A DNA stretch of 36,185 bases from a bacterium (GTDB lineage Bacteria > Bacillota > Clostridia > Lachnospirales > Lachnospiraceae), in contig JAUNRX010000022.1 in NCBI GenBank assembly GCA_030539495.1, positions 1 to 36,185 on the forward strand, given 5' to 3'. Below are positions 1-8,477 of this stretch, piece by piece; the first letter of the stretch is position 1; each line of letters opens with the position of its first letter. The notes under the pieces are model-generated. The model did not search any database, had not been told where the DNA came from, and saw nothing but the letters and a program-made list of their open reading frames with translations. The position numbers and the translations under genes are program-made.

Positions 1-659
1 CAACATCTAGTGGCGTGCCTGACTTTAGAAGTTCCAATGGACTTTATAGTAAGAAACTAAATAAGAATTTCACACCAGAACAGGCAGTATCTCATACTTT
101 TTTTGTACGATATCCAGAGGAGTTTTTTGATTTTTATAAGAAGAACCTTATATACCCAGAGGCAAAGCCAAATGCCTGTCATATTGCACTTGCCAAACTA
201 GAGGAAATGGGTAAGTTAAAAGCCGTTGTGACGCAGAATATCGATGGGCTGCATCAGGCGGCAGGTTCTAAGAAGGTCTATGAGTTGCATGGCTCGGTAC
301 TTCGAAACTATTGTGTGAAGTGCCATGCATTTTATGATGCTGAGTATGTAATAAACCAGGAGGGTGTACCTCACTGTGAAAAATGTGGTGGAGTAGTAAA
401 GCCTGATGTTGTGCTGTATGAAGAAGGATTAGATGATGATATTATATCTGGTGCAGTTGATGCAATTTCAAAAGCAGATACCTTAATTATAGGGGGGACC
501 TCTTTGGTCGTTTACCCTGCAGCTGGATTGATTGATTATTTTAGAGGAAAGAATTTAATCCTTATCAATAAGAGTACGACTCCAGCAGACGATAAGGCGG
601 ATCTAGTAATTAATGATGATATTGCCAAAGTAATGGAGGAAGCAGTTGCAAATCTATAA
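1..659 (+). CDS. cobB: Sirtuin (Sir2-family NAD-dependent protein deacylase), 5' end outside the window
   Basis: The reading frame is open to the left edge (first full codon at 3), so the N-terminus with the GAG(I)S NAD motif is missing. The visible part starts with TSSGVPDFRSSNGLY, the NAD-binding loop of sirtuins. It continues with TQNIDGLH, the catalytic-histidine block ELHGS, two CxxC pairs (CVKC and CEKC) that bind structural zinc, and GTSLVVYPA, the conserved C-terminal Rossmann motif. These are the class motifs of NAD-dependent lysine deacylases, which remove acyl groups from lysines, giving nicotinamide and O-acyl-ADP-ribose. The family is cytosolic. About 215 codons are visible against a usual 235-250, so only about 20-30 residues are lost. 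The symbol is generic. The natural substrate cannot be read from sequence. Confidence 0.95.
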   Translation, partial: TSSGVPDFRSSNGLYSKKLNKNFTPEQAVSHTFFVRYPEEFFDFYKKNLIYPEAKPNACHIALAKLEEMGKLKAVVTQNIDGLHQAAGSKKVYELHGSVLRNYCVKCHAFYDAEYVINQEGVPHCEKCGGVVKPDVVLYEEGLDDDIISGAVDAISKADTLIIGGTSLVVYPAAGLIDYFRGKNLILINKSTTPADDKADLVINDDIAKVMEEAVANL

Positions 660-742
660 GTTTTACCCCTATTAATAAATATAAATGCACATGTTGGATA
701 AACTACCATTATAATTGACTATTGGTAAATGAGGTGATTATA

Positions 743-2176
743 GTGGATGGCAAGCTATCCAATGAGTTAGCAATTAATATAAAGAATATTAATCAGGCCC
801 TAAATGTGGAGAAAAACTTTGATATTGTCTATCGTGTTCTTACAATTGCCGATACAGAGGGATGTTTCTACGTTGTAGATGGAATGAATAAGGACGATGT
901 ACTACAAAAATTAATGCAGTTTTTCTCGGGGATTAAGCCAGAAGAGATGGCAAAGAATGCCCATGAGATGTCAATCAAGCTTCTTCCATATGGGGAAGTG
1001 GATTTTGTTAAGGATATACCAACACTTGTAACAAATGTATTATCTGGCGTACCTGTCCTGGTCGTAGATGGTTTTGATAAGGCAATCAGTATTGATTTTC
1101 GTACGTATCCATCTAGAGGTATTGAAGAACCTGAAAAAGAGAAGGTACTTCGTGGAGCCAGAGATGGATTTTGTGAGACGCTTGTTATGAATACGGCATT
1201 AGTAAGAAGAAGAATTCGCAATCCCAATCTTATTATGGAGTATGCCACTGCAGGAAAGAGTTCAAAGACAGATATAGTATTTTGCTATATGAAGGATCGT
1301 GTCGATCATCAGTTTTTGAAACGCTTACAGGATAAAGTAAAGGCGATTGATGTAGATGCATTAACGATGGGATCAGAGAGTCTGGCAGAGTGCATTCACC
1401 GTGGCAGCTGGTGGAATCCATTTCCAAAGTTTAAATATAGTGAGCGGCCGGATGCAACTGCAAGTGCAGTATTAGAAGGCAGCGTCATTATCTTCGTAGA
1501 TACCAGTCCATCGGCTATGATTTTACCAACTTCTTTACTTGAGATTACAGAAGAAGCGGATGACTATTATTTTCCTCCGATAACAGGAACGTATTTACGA
1601 CTTACAAGAGTTGTCATTAATCTGATTGCATTATTTTTGACACCACTCTGGCTGCTTTTAATGAATAATCAGGGACTCATTCCTAAGCCTTTAGAATTTA
1701 TCGTAGTAAAAGATGCAATTAATATTCCATTACTTGTGCAGCTATTAATTCTAGAGTTTGCAGTAGATGGATTAAAGTTAGCATCAGTCAATACGCCGAG
1801 TATGTTAAGCACACCGTTAAGTGTTGTTGCAGGTATTGTACTTGGTGATTTTACCGTAAGTTCAGGATGGTTTAATTCTGAGACAATGCTTTATATGGCA
1901 TTCGTTGTTATTGCAAATTACTCTCAGTCCAGTTTTGAGCTTGGATATGCACTTAAGTTCTTAAGAGTCATCTTATTAATCCTAACAGGACTATTTGATA
2001 TTTGGGGATTTGTCGCAGGATTGATTATTACATTTATTGCTGTCTGCTTTAATAAGACCATATCCGGACAGAGTTATCTGTATCCAATTATTCCATTTAA
2101 TGCAAAGGAATTTGGGAGAAGGTTCTTACGACTTTCTTTGCCTGCAGTAAGTCGTGAAAATAAAAAGACACATTAA
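743..2176 (+). CDS. spoVAF: Stage V sporulation protein AF (GerA-family membrane protein)
   Basis: The 477-residue protein has the GerA-family layout: a soluble N-terminal half and a membrane-embedded C-terminal half with several hydrophobic segments. The block RGARDGFCETLVMNTALVRR, then LIMEYATAGKSSKTDI, VFVDTSPS-type and PFNAKEF motifs, match SpoVAF more closely than the nutrient-receptor A subunits GerAA/GerBA. SpoVAF sits in the spore inner membrane and is linked to the SpoVA calcium-dipicolinate channel during germination. A longer frame begins at TTG 722, but GAGGTGA at 731-737 lies 5 nt before GTG 743, so GTG 743 is the better start. No other spoVA gene is adjacent, so it stands alone. 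A weak SigG-like -10 (CATTATA, 707-713) lies upstream, but I would not rely on it. A terminator hairpin follows. Confidence 0.88.
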   Translation: MDGKLSNELAINIKNINQALNVEKNFDIVYRVLTIADTEGCFYVVDGMNKDDVLQKLMQFFSGIKPEEMAKNAHEMSIKLLPYGEVDFVKDIPTLVTNVLSGVPVLVVDGFDKAISIDFRTYPSRGIEEPEKEKVLRGARDGFCETLVMNTALVRRRIRNPNLIMEYATAGKSSKTDIVFCYMKDRVDHQFLKRLQDKVKAIDVDALTMGSESLAECIHRGSWWNPFPKFKYSERPDATASAVLEGSVIIFVDTSPSAMILPTSLLEITEEADDYYFPPITGTYLRLTRVVINLIALFLTPLWLLLMNNQGLIPKPLEFIVVKDAINIPLLVQLLILEFAVDGLKLASVNTPSMLSTPLSVVAGIVLGDFTVSSGWFNSETMLYMAFVVIANYSQSSFELGYALKFLRVILLILTGLFDIWGFVAGLIITFIAVCFNKTISGQSYLYPIIPFNAKEFGRRFLRLSLPAVSRENKKTH

Positions 2177-2235
2177 GGAAAGAGCATGGAGGATTTTAAA
2201 CGAGAGGTTTAAGTCTTCCCTGCTCTTTTCATTTT
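2177..2235 (+). terminator. Intrinsic terminator after spoVAF
   Basis: A long interrupted hairpin starts right after the spoVAF stop codon. AAAGAGCA (2179-2186) pairs with TGCTCTTT (2221-2228), GGAGGA (2188-2193) with TCTTCC (2214-2219), and TTTAAAC (2195-2201) with GTTTAAG. It is followed by the short T-rich run CATTTT. It separates spoVAF from the nuclease-like gene and nfo. Confidence 0.65.
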
Positions 2236-2308
2236 ACAGAAGTCATAAGATACTATATAATTGTAAATAATCGTGAGAACAAAAGGCAGCAGCAGGGAGG
2301 AAATGACA

Positions 2309-3052
2309 ATGGAGGAGTCTTTTTTCAACGCATGCGAATTAATTAGAGAGAATAGAGATACGAATTCGGGCATAGGGACGTTATCAGAGAAGACATTACA
2401 TGCCATATTAAAATATTATTTTGAACCGGATAATACATTTCATGAAATCCGTTACCAGGGCTATGTGGCAGATATTTTGCATGATCAGGATGTAATTGAG
2501 ATACAGACGGCAGGGTTTAATAAGCTTCGTCGTAAATTAGATGTATTTTTAGCTGCAGGTTCAGTAAGGATTGTATATCCTATTGCTTATGAGAAGTATT
2601 TGGAATGGATTGATGAAGAGACGGGAAGAATTACTGATAAGCGTAAGTCGCCAAAGAAGGGGACGCCATATCAGGTGTTTTTTGAATTATATAAGATTAA
2701 GTCTTATCTGACTCATCCGAACTTATCGTTATCCATTGTGCTTATGAATATGGAGGAGCAGCGTCTCTTAAATGGATGGAGCAAGGATAAGAAGCGTGGT
2801 TCAAGCAGATATGAGAGAGTTCCCACAAAGCTAGTAGATCAGATCGATATTAATTGTGTAGAGGATTATGCAAAGCTAGTTCCGGAAAGTCTAGGAGAGA
2901 CATTTACAACAAAGACGTATAAGGAGGCAACCAAATTGTCCATTGGAGTGGCAAGGACGGCAATTCATGTACTCAATTATGTAGGTGTCATCAGAAAAGT
3001 AGGAAAACAGGGAAATCTTATTATATATGAGCGTGTAAAACAAGACAGTTAA
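2309..3052 (+). CDS. Conserved hypothetical protein with PD-(D/E)XK-like motif set and C-terminal winged helix
   Basis: I do not recognise a named family. From ATG 2309 the protein has 247 residues. GGGAGG at 2295-2300 is 8 nt before this ATG but only 2 nt before an in-frame ATG at 2303, so 2309 is preferred. The N-terminal third carries an acidic pattern typical of restriction-endonuclease-like folds: E27, E46, D55 (in VADIL), E64-x-Q66 (VIEIQT) and lysines at 72-76, with the hydrophobic strands expected around D and ExQ. ExQ in place of ExK is known in some PD-(D/E)XK branches. The last 45 residues look like a winged helix ([20 protein letters not shown], then a strand pair), suggesting nucleic-acid binding. 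It lies 29 nt upstream of nfo and is probably co-transcribed, which fits a DNA-repair role. The fold call is an inference from motif spacing. Confidence 0.7.
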   Translation: MEESFFNACELIRENRDTNSGIGTLSEKTLHAILKYYFEPDNTFHEIRYQGYVADILHDQDVIEIQTAGFNKLRRKLDVFLAAGSVRIVYPIAYEKYLEWIDEETGRITDKRKSPKKGTPYQVFFELYKIKSYLTHPNLSLSIVLMNMEEQRLLNGWSKDKKRGSSRYERVPTKLVDQIDINCVEDYAKLVPESLGETFTTKTYKEATKLSIGVARTAIHVLNYVGVIRKVGKQGNLIIYERVKQDS

Positions 3053-3081
3053 GAATGAGACAAGAAAGGTTAGAAACAATT

Positions 3082-3981
3082 ATGAGATTAGGATCACACG
3101 TAGGTATGAGCGGTAAAGAGATGATGTTAGGTTCCGCAAAGGAAGCACATTCTTATGGCGCAAATACATTTATGTTATATACAGGAGCACCACAAAATAC
3201 AAGAAGAAAAGATATCAGCGAATTAAATATCGATGCAGCTTGGGATTATATGAAGCAATACGATATCGATGAAATCGTGGTACATGCTCCTTATATTATT
3301 AATTTAGGAAATACCGTAAAGCCAGAGACATTTGAGATTGCAACTCAATTCTTAGATTTAGAGTTAAAGCGTACGGAAGCAATGAAGAGTAAGTATCTTG
3401 TACTTCATCCAGGTGCTCATGTTGGTGCTGGAGAGGAAGCAGGAATCAAACAAATTGTTACTGGATTAAATGAGGTCTTAACAAGAGAGCAGAACGTGTA
3501 TGTATGTTTAGAGACAATGGCTGGAAAAGGAACAGAGCTTGGCTGTACATTTGAACAGTTAGCAAAAATCTATGATGGCGTTAAGTTTAATGATAAGTTA
3601 AGAGTTTGTTTTGATACTTGCCACGTAAATGACCAGGGCTATGATTTAGTAAATGATTTAGAGGGAGTATTTGATCAGTTTGACCGAGTAGTTGGAAAAG
3701 ATCAGATTGCAGTATTCCATATTAATGATAGTAAGAATGTATTAGGTGCAAGAAAAGACCGTCATGAAAATATCGGTTTTGGTAACCTTGGATTTGATAC
3801 AGTGAAGAATATCATTTATCATAAGGACTTTTTAAACGTACCTAAAATATTAGAAACACCTTATGTTGCAGTTCCAGGAGAAGCAAAGAAAACACTTGCT
3901 CCATATAAATATGAGATTGCAATGTTAAAAGAAGGCGTATTTCATGAAAATCTGATCGAAGAGATCTTAGCGCAGAAATAA
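3082..3981 (+). CDS. nfo: Endonuclease IV (AP endonuclease, deoxyribonuclease IV)
   Basis: Endonuclease IV cuts the DNA backbone 5' to abasic sites and removes blocked 3' ends in base excision repair, using a trinuclear zinc centre in a TIM barrel. The sequence shows the family signatures in order: [98 protein letters not shown] and PKILETPY, including the zinc-binding His, Glu and Asp residues. Starting at ATG 3082 gives 299 residues, the normal length. The frame extends to ATG 3055, but that lies 3 nt after the previous stop without a ribosome site, while AGAAAGGTT (about 3063-3071) serves 3082. In B. subtilis nfo is forespore-expressed and protects spore DNA. Here its partner is the unrecognised nuclease-like gene upstream. 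Confidence 0.96.
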   Translation: MRLGSHVGMSGKEMMLGSAKEAHSYGANTFMLYTGAPQNTRRKDISELNIDAAWDYMKQYDIDEIVVHAPYIINLGNTVKPETFEIATQFLDLELKRTEAMKSKYLVLHPGAHVGAGEEAGIKQIVTGLNEVLTREQNVYVCLETMAGKGTELGCTFEQLAKIYDGVKFNDKLRVCFDTCHVNDQGYDLVNDLEGVFDQFDRVVGKDQIAVFHINDSKNVLGARKDRHENIGFGNLGFDTVKNIIYHKDFLNVPKILETPYVAVPGEAKKTLAPYKYEIAMLKEGVFHENLIEEILAQK

Positions 3982-4003
3982 GTTATAAAAGGAGAAGGAA
4001 CCA

Positions 4004-5428
4004 TTGGATTCACTATACGATAAATTAGCAGGCTACCAGGCGGAGGATGTTTATCCGATGCATATGCCGGGCCATAAGCGAAATACTAAATTATTTGAAA
4101 TGCCCAATCCCTATTCGATGGATATTACAGAGATTGATGGATTTGATGATCTTCATCAGCCAGAAGAAATCATCCTAGAGTCCATAGAACAGGCAAGGAG
4201 GCTGTATGGTGCGAAGCATACGTATTACCTTGTAAATGGGAGCACAGTAGGGCTATTAGCAGGTATTATGGCTTGTACAAAGAAGCATGACCATGTATTA
4301 GTGGCTAGAAACTGTCATAAGGCAGTGTACAACGCCATCTATATGCATGAGCTTACTCCTGTTTATCTATATCCTGAATTCAATGAGGACTTCGGCTGTT
4401 ATGAAGAGGTTTCTGTCAGCACGGTAAAAAAGGCATTAGAGGAAAATGAAAAGATTTCTTTAGTCATTCTAACAAGTCCAACATATGAAGGCATCGTTTC
4501 TGATATTGCTGGAATTGCAGCAGTCTGCCATGAACGAAACATTCCTTTATTAGTGGATGAAGCGCATGGAGCCCATTTAGGATTTCACCCATATTTCCCA
4601 GAGAGTGCAGTGAAAGAGGGGGCAGATGTGGTAATTCAAAGTGTTCATAAGACATTGCCGGCATTTACGCAGACAGCTTTACTTCACAGCGATGACAAGC
4701 TTGTGGACCAGACGCGAATTAAGCGTTATTTGTCAATGCTGCAAAGCAGCAGCCCATCCTACTTATTAATGGCTGGCATTGATAAGTGTGTTCGTTATGT
4801 AAGTGAAAATAAGGAAACTGTATTCTCTGAATATGAAAGGGACCTTAAGAGTTTTTATGAACGTATGAAAGAGCTTAAACATTTAACTCTTCTAACAGAG
4901 TCAGGCAATTCAGAGGTTCGAAGAGATCCTTCTAAAATTGTAATTGGAGTTGCAGGTACGAATCTTTCTGCATCCCAGTTACATGAATTCCTATTAAACA
5001 AATATAAAATTCAGTTAGAGATGATTAGCCGTGATTATGGAATTGCAATGACAAGTATTGGTGATACAAAGGAAGGCTATGACAGGCTGGCAGCTGCATT
5101 ATTAGAGATCGACGGTTCGATTGAAACAATTACAAGAACAGATAAGATCAATCCGTATCATATTCCAAGACTTGTAAAAGTGCTTGAGCCTTATAATGCA
5201 ATGGATGAGGATTATGATGTGATAGCATTTGATGAGGCAGCAGGACGAATTAGTGCGGAATATATTTATTTCTATCCACCAGGAATTCCAGTAGCAGTTC
5301 CAGGAGAAGTAATTAGCAAGGAGCTATTACAGGCAATTTCTGAATTTAAAGAAACAGAAATTCATATTAAGGGAGTAAGTGATTCTTCCTTACAGACATT
5401 ACGAGTAATAAAGCTAAAGGAGGCGTAG
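4004..5428 (+). CDS. Orn/Lys/Arg decarboxylase, short YaaO/SpeA-type PLP enzyme
   Basis: This is a fold-type I pyridoxal-phosphate decarboxylase of the ornithine/lysine/arginine group. Motifs are MHMPGHKRN near the N-terminus, DITEIDGFDDLH, VNGSTVGLLA (phosphate cup), LTSPTYEGIVSD, LLVDEAHGAHLGF (D185 contacts the PLP ring nitrogen) and SVHKTLPAFTQ with the Schiff-base lysine K216. At 474 residues it lacks the N-terminal wing domain of the large inducible enzymes and matches the short B. subtilis YaaO/SpeA form. It would make agmatine, cadaverine or putrescine for polyamine synthesis. Which substrate it uses cannot be decided here. The start is TTG 4004, supported by GGAGAAGGA at 3991-3999. 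The gene heads a run that follows the yaaO-tmk-yaaQ-yaaR-holB order and ends 5 nt before the kinase-like gene. Confidence 0.92.
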   Translation: MDSLYDKLAGYQAEDVYPMHMPGHKRNTKLFEMPNPYSMDITEIDGFDDLHQPEEIILESIEQARRLYGAKHTYYLVNGSTVGLLAGIMACTKKHDHVLVARNCHKAVYNAIYMHELTPVYLYPEFNEDFGCYEEVSVSTVKKALEENEKISLVILTSPTYEGIVSDIAGIAAVCHERNIPLLVDEAHGAHLGFHPYFPESAVKEGADVVIQSVHKTLPAFTQTALLHSDDKLVDQTRIKRYLSMLQSSSPSYLLMAGIDKCVRYVSENKETVFSEYERDLKSFYERMKELKHLTLLTESGNSEVRRDPSKIVIGVAGTNLSASQLHEFLLNKYKIQLEMISRDYGIAMTSIGDTKEGYDRLAAALLEIDGSIETITRTDKINPYHIPRLVKVLEPYNAMDEDYDVIAFDEAAGRISAEYIYFYPPGIPVAVPGEVISKELLQAISEFKETEIHIKGVSDSSLQTLRVIKLKEA

Positions 5429-5433
5429 ACAGG

Positions 5434-6030
5434 ATGTCACATAAAATCTATGTAGTTATGGGAAAAAGCGCTTCTGGCAAGGATACCATCTATAAAGAGT
5501 TAGCAAAAGACAAAGAGTTAGGATTAAGAGAGGTAGTCACATATACCACAAGACCAATCAGAGAAGGCGAAAGAGAAGGCGTAGAATATCACTTCGTAAC
5601 AGAGGAGAGGCTTGATGTGTTAGAGAAGGAGGGCAGGATCATAGAACATCGTACTTACAATACGGTCTATGGTGCATGGCATTACTTTACAGTAGAAGAT
5701 GAACAAATTGAGTTAGATCAACATGATTATGTATTGATTGGAACATTAGAATCTTATCGTCAGATCCTTGCCTACTATGGCAGTGATATTGTTAAGCCAA
5801 TTTATGTTGAGGTTGAGAGCGGGGAACGATTAGAAAGAGCCCTACAAAGAGAACGTAAGCAGGCAGAGCCTAAATATGCGGAGATGTGTCGGAGATTTTT
5901 AGCAGACGAACAGGACTTTGCAGAAGATAAGATTGAGGAAGCAGAGATTACAGTTCGATTTGAAAATAGGAATTTACGGGAATGCATCCAGGAAATCAAA
6001 GCATTCATCCAAGCAAAAACTATTATGTAA
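5434..6030 (+). CDS. Guanylate-kinase-like P-loop protein
   Basis: The 198-residue protein has the guanylate kinase fold: P-loop GKSASGKDT (residues 10-18), the GMP-binding stretch TYTTRPIREGEREGVEYHFV, and EHRTYNTVYGAWHYFTVED where canonical enzymes have the E-x-a-x-v-x-G-N-x-Y-G-T block. Differences from the housekeeping enzyme are the P-loop (GPSGAGKST is usual), loss of the N-x-YGT motif in favour of VYGAWHYFTV, and Thr for Ser before TTR. It may therefore be a paralogue with altered substrate or a specialised kinase. The window does not show whether a canonical gmk exists elsewhere. AAGGAGG at 5418-5424 lies inside the end of the upstream gene, so the two are translationally close. It sits at the position of thymidylate kinase (tmk) in B. 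subtilis. Confidence 0.85.
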   Translation: MSHKIYVVMGKSASGKDTIYKELAKDKELGLREVVTYTTRPIREGEREGVEYHFVTEERLDVLEKEGRIIEHRTYNTVYGAWHYFTVEDEQIELDQHDYVLIGTLESYRQILAYYGSDIVKPIYVEVESGERLERALQRERKQAEPKYAEMCRRFLADEQDFAEDKIEEAEITVRFENRNLRECIQEIKAFIQAKTIM

Positions 6031-6043
6031 TTAACAGTATCTA

Positions 6044-6052
6044 TGATATAAT
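6044..6052 (+). promoter_or_regulatory. Candidate extended -10 promoter upstream of yaaR
   Basis: TGATATAAT (6044-6052) is a full extended -10 element (TGn-TATAAT). There is no good -35 hexamer at the expected distance. It lies in the 58-nt gap before the yaaR-like gene and could start a transcript for yaaR-holB-ricT-trmN6-rsmI. Confidence 0.45.
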
Positions 6053-6088
6053 AAATTACAAAGGCTTGATGATAGGAGGATATTTGGT

Positions 6089-6529
6089 ATGGATTTACGT
6101 GTAAATCAGATGCAGAATATGAATCAGCTGAATGCAACAAACCAAGTAAGAGAATCTGATGGTTCCTTTAAATTTACGCTAGTAAGCCATATTGAAGAAG
6201 AAGGCCTGCAGGCAAGACTTACTCTTATGCTTGAGGAAATTACAAGCCAAGGGGAACGAATAAAAAAGCGTATGGATGTTAAGGATGTAAAGAGATATCG
6301 ATCCTTAATTCAGGAGTTTATGAATGAGGTCGTATCGCGCTCCCATCAGTTTAGCCGAGAGAATTCTCTTGATCGTCGAGGAAGACACCGTGTCTATGGG
6401 ATTGTCAAACTTGTGAATCAGGCAATTGATGAATTGGCGCAGGAGTTAATTAGTGAAGAACAAGATTCCTTAAACATACTAGGTCGTATAGATGAAATAA
6501 GAGGAATGTTATTAGATATCTTTATGTAA
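6089..6529 (+). CDS. yaaR: YaaR family protein (DUF327)
   Basis: The 146-residue, mostly helical protein matches the YaaR/DUF327 family by its layout and position. It has a short variable N-terminus rich in Asn and Gln, then F-x-x-x-L-x-x-x-I-E-E-x-x-L-Q-x-R-L-T-x-M-L-x-x-I-x-x-Q-G-x-R-I-x-x-x-x-D-x-K-D-V-K-R-Y, and a Tyr/Phe- and Arg-containing helix ending in SLDRRGRHRVY. It is followed by holB, as in B. subtilis. The molecular function of the family is not established. TAGGAGGA at 6073-6080 precedes ATG 6089. There is no signal peptide or membrane segment, so it is likely cytosolic. Confidence 0.85.
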   Translation: MDLRVNQMQNMNQLNATNQVRESDGSFKFTLVSHIEEEGLQARLTLMLEEITSQGERIKKRMDVKDVKRYRSLIQEFMNEVVSRSHQFSRENSLDRRGRHRVYGIVKLVNQAIDELAQELISEEQDSLNILGRIDEIRGMLLDIFM

Positions 6530-6559
6530 CTACCTTGCATAAGATAAAGGGGTGTAAGC

Positions 6560-7546
6560 ATGTTAGATTATAATCAGGTAATTGGTCATAAGAATATAAT
6601 AAAACACTTAAAGATGGCAGTTGAGAACAACAGAGTATCTCAGGCTTACATTTTAAGTGGAGAGGATGGTTCTGGAAAGATGTTATTGGCACAGATTTTT
6701 GCTAAGACACTTTTATGTGAGGAAGGGAAAGACATACCTTGTAATACGTGTAAGTCTTGTCTTCAGGTAGAAGGGGAAAACCAGCCGGATTTAAAGTATG
6801 TGACTCATGAAAAAGCAAGTATCAGTGTTGATGATATTCGTATCCAGGTAAACAATGACATATTTATTAAGCCATTTAGCAGCAAATATAAGATCTATAT
6901 TGTTGATGAAGCAGAAAAGATGACAGAGCAGGCACAGAATGCCTTACTAAAGACAATTGAAGAGCCACCGGAATATGCAATCATATTATTGTTAACGACG
7001 AACACGACAAAATTATTGCCTACGATTTTATCGAGATGTGTAACACTACCGTTAAAAGCAGTACCACAAAAGGACATTAAAAAATATTTAATGGAACATA
7101 TCGGAGTGCCAGACTATCTTGCAGATATCAGCGCAGGATTTTGTCAGGGTAATGTAGGACGAGCAATTAAGTATGCATCCAGTGAGTCTTTTATTGAAGG
7201 AAAAGATGCCATACTTCAAGTACTTAAACGAATCGATCAGATGGAGCTCTATGAGATTATGGATGCAATAAAGGAATTTAGTGCCCGTAAGCTGGAGATT
7301 GAAGATTATATCGATTTAATGATTTTGTGGTATCGTGATGTTTTGTTATGTAAGGTGACTAGGGATCCAAATTTATTATTATATAAAAATGAGTACAGAG
7401 CAATTATAAAGCAAGCAGAAAAACACAATTATGAAGGCATTGAAAACAGTATTAAGGCAATGGAAAAGGCCAAGGTTCGTTTAAAGGCCAATGTCAACTT
7501 CGATACAGCAATCGAATTAATGCTGTTGTCATTAAAGGAGAATTAA
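6560..7546 (+). CDS. holB: DNA polymerase III delta' subunit
   Basis: Delta' is the stator of the clamp-loader complex that places the beta clamp on DNA. The 328-residue protein starts with the family's VIGHKNIIKHLKMAV. It has a P-loop-like GEDGSGKM (34-41), a zinc module (C53, C61, C64, C67), the block YKIYIVDEAEKMTEQAQNAL and LLKTIEEPPEYAIILLLTT, and ends the AAA+ core with ILSRCVTLPL, where SRC is the arginine-finger motif. Methionine replaces Thr/Ser at the end of the P-loop. Delta' subunits often do not hydrolyse ATP, so this is not a defect. AAAGGGG precedes ATG 6560. The stop is directly followed, 1 nt later, by ricT, so the two are co-transcribed. Confidence 0.94.
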   Translation: MLDYNQVIGHKNIIKHLKMAVENNRVSQAYILSGEDGSGKMLLAQIFAKTLLCEEGKDIPCNTCKSCLQVEGENQPDLKYVTHEKASISVDDIRIQVNNDIFIKPFSSKYKIYIVDEAEKMTEQAQNALLKTIEEPPEYAIILLLTTNTTKLLPTILSRCVTLPLKAVPQKDIKKYLMEHIGVPDYLADISAGFCQGNVGRAIKYASSESFIEGKDAILQVLKRIDQMELYEIMDAIKEFSARKLEIEDYIDLMILWYRDVLLCKVTRDPNLLLYKNEYRAIIKQAEKHNYEGIENSIKAMEKAKVRLKANVNFDTAIELMLLSLKEN

Positions 7547-7547
7547 G

Positions 7548-8453
7548 ATGGTAAATGTAATTGGAGTTAGATTTCGTAAAGCCGGTAAGATTTATTTCTT
7601 TGACCCGGTAGATCTTGAAATCAAACAAGGGGATAATGTCATTGTTGAAACAGCAAGAGGCATTGAATATGGAAACGTTGTACTTGGACATAAAGAAGTT
7701 TCAGATGAAAAGATTATTCAGCCATTAAAACAAGTAATTAGAGTGGCAACCCCAGAGGATGATGAAATAGAGAAACGTAACAAAGCAAAGGAAAAGGATG
7801 CATTTGCAATCTGTTTAGAAAAGATTAAAAAGCATGGCCTTGAGATGAAATTAATCGATGCAGAGTATACGTTTGATAATAATAAAGTATTATTTTACTT
7901 TACAGCAGACGGACGTATTGATTTCCGTGAGTTAGTAAAGGATTTAGCAGCAGTATTTAAGACAAGAATTGAATTACGTCAGATTGGTGTACGTGATGAA
8001 ACGAAGATCGTTGGAGGGATTGGCATTTGTGGAAGACCATTATGCTGCCATACCTTCTTATCTGAGTTTGTTCCTGTATCTATCAAGATGGCAAAAGAAC
8101 AGAACTTAAGCTTAAACCCTACAAAGATTTCAGGGGTATGCGGACGTTTAATGTGCTGTCTTAAGAATGAAGAAGAAGCATATGAAGAGCTTAACAGCAA
8201 GCTTCCAAACGTAGGTGATTATGTTACAACAGCAGATCGCTTAAAGGGTGAAGTACAAAGCGTAAGCGTATTAAAACAATTAGTAAAAGTAGTTGTTACT
8301 TTAGAACACGATGAAAAAGAGGTACGTGAATATAAAGTCGATGATTTAAAATTCACACCAAGAAAGAAACGTGAGAGAGTAGCAATGGATGAAGAGTTAC
8401 GTGCCTTAGAATTAGCTGAGAAACGTGAAAGTAAATCCAAGTTAAACGAGTAG
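7548..8453 (+). CDS. ricT: RicT/YaaT, PSP1-domain regulatory complex protein
   Basis: The 301-residue protein has the PSP1 C-terminal domain fold typical of YaaT. Its N-terminal part (VIGVRFRKAGKIYFF) is followed by the conserved block around residues 140-210: RIELRQIGVRDETKIVGGIG, then ICGRPLCCHTF (C161, C166, C167) and GVCGRLMCC (C198, C203, C204). In B. subtilis RicT works with RicA and RicF in an iron-sulphur complex that assists mRNA processing by RNase Y and promotes sporulation and competence. The cysteine sets seen here are those expected to hold a cluster. The start ATG 7548 lies 1 nt after the holB stop, with AAAGGAG inside holB. The charged C-terminal tail from about 270 is probably flexible. 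No ricA or ricF is in the window. Confidence 0.93.
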   Translation: MVNVIGVRFRKAGKIYFFDPVDLEIKQGDNVIVETARGIEYGNVVLGHKEVSDEKIIQPLKQVIRVATPEDDEIEKRNKAKEKDAFAICLEKIKKHGLEMKLIDAEYTFDNNKVLFYFTADGRIDFRELVKDLAAVFKTRIELRQIGVRDETKIVGGIGICGRPLCCHTFLSEFVPVSIKMAKEQNLSLNPTKISGVCGRLMCCLKNEEEAYEELNSKLPNVGDYVTTADRLKGEVQSVSVLKQLVKVVVTLEHDEKEVREYKVDDLKFTPRKKRERVAMDEELRALELAEKRESKSKLNE

Positions 8454-8477
8454 TATAGTAGTAAAAGGAGTTAGTTC

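Noticed and set aside
868-1248. 126-codon minus-strand frame inside spoVAF
   Set aside because: It is antisense to a well-matched gene, has no ribosome site and no recognisable motif.
5802-6140. 112-codon minus-strand frame over the kinase-like gene and yaaR promoter
   Set aside because: It overlaps two plus-strand genes and has no supporting motif or ribosome site.
7494-7691. Minus-strand 65-codon frame across the holB-ricT junction
   Set aside because: It is antisense to two clear genes with no start signal.
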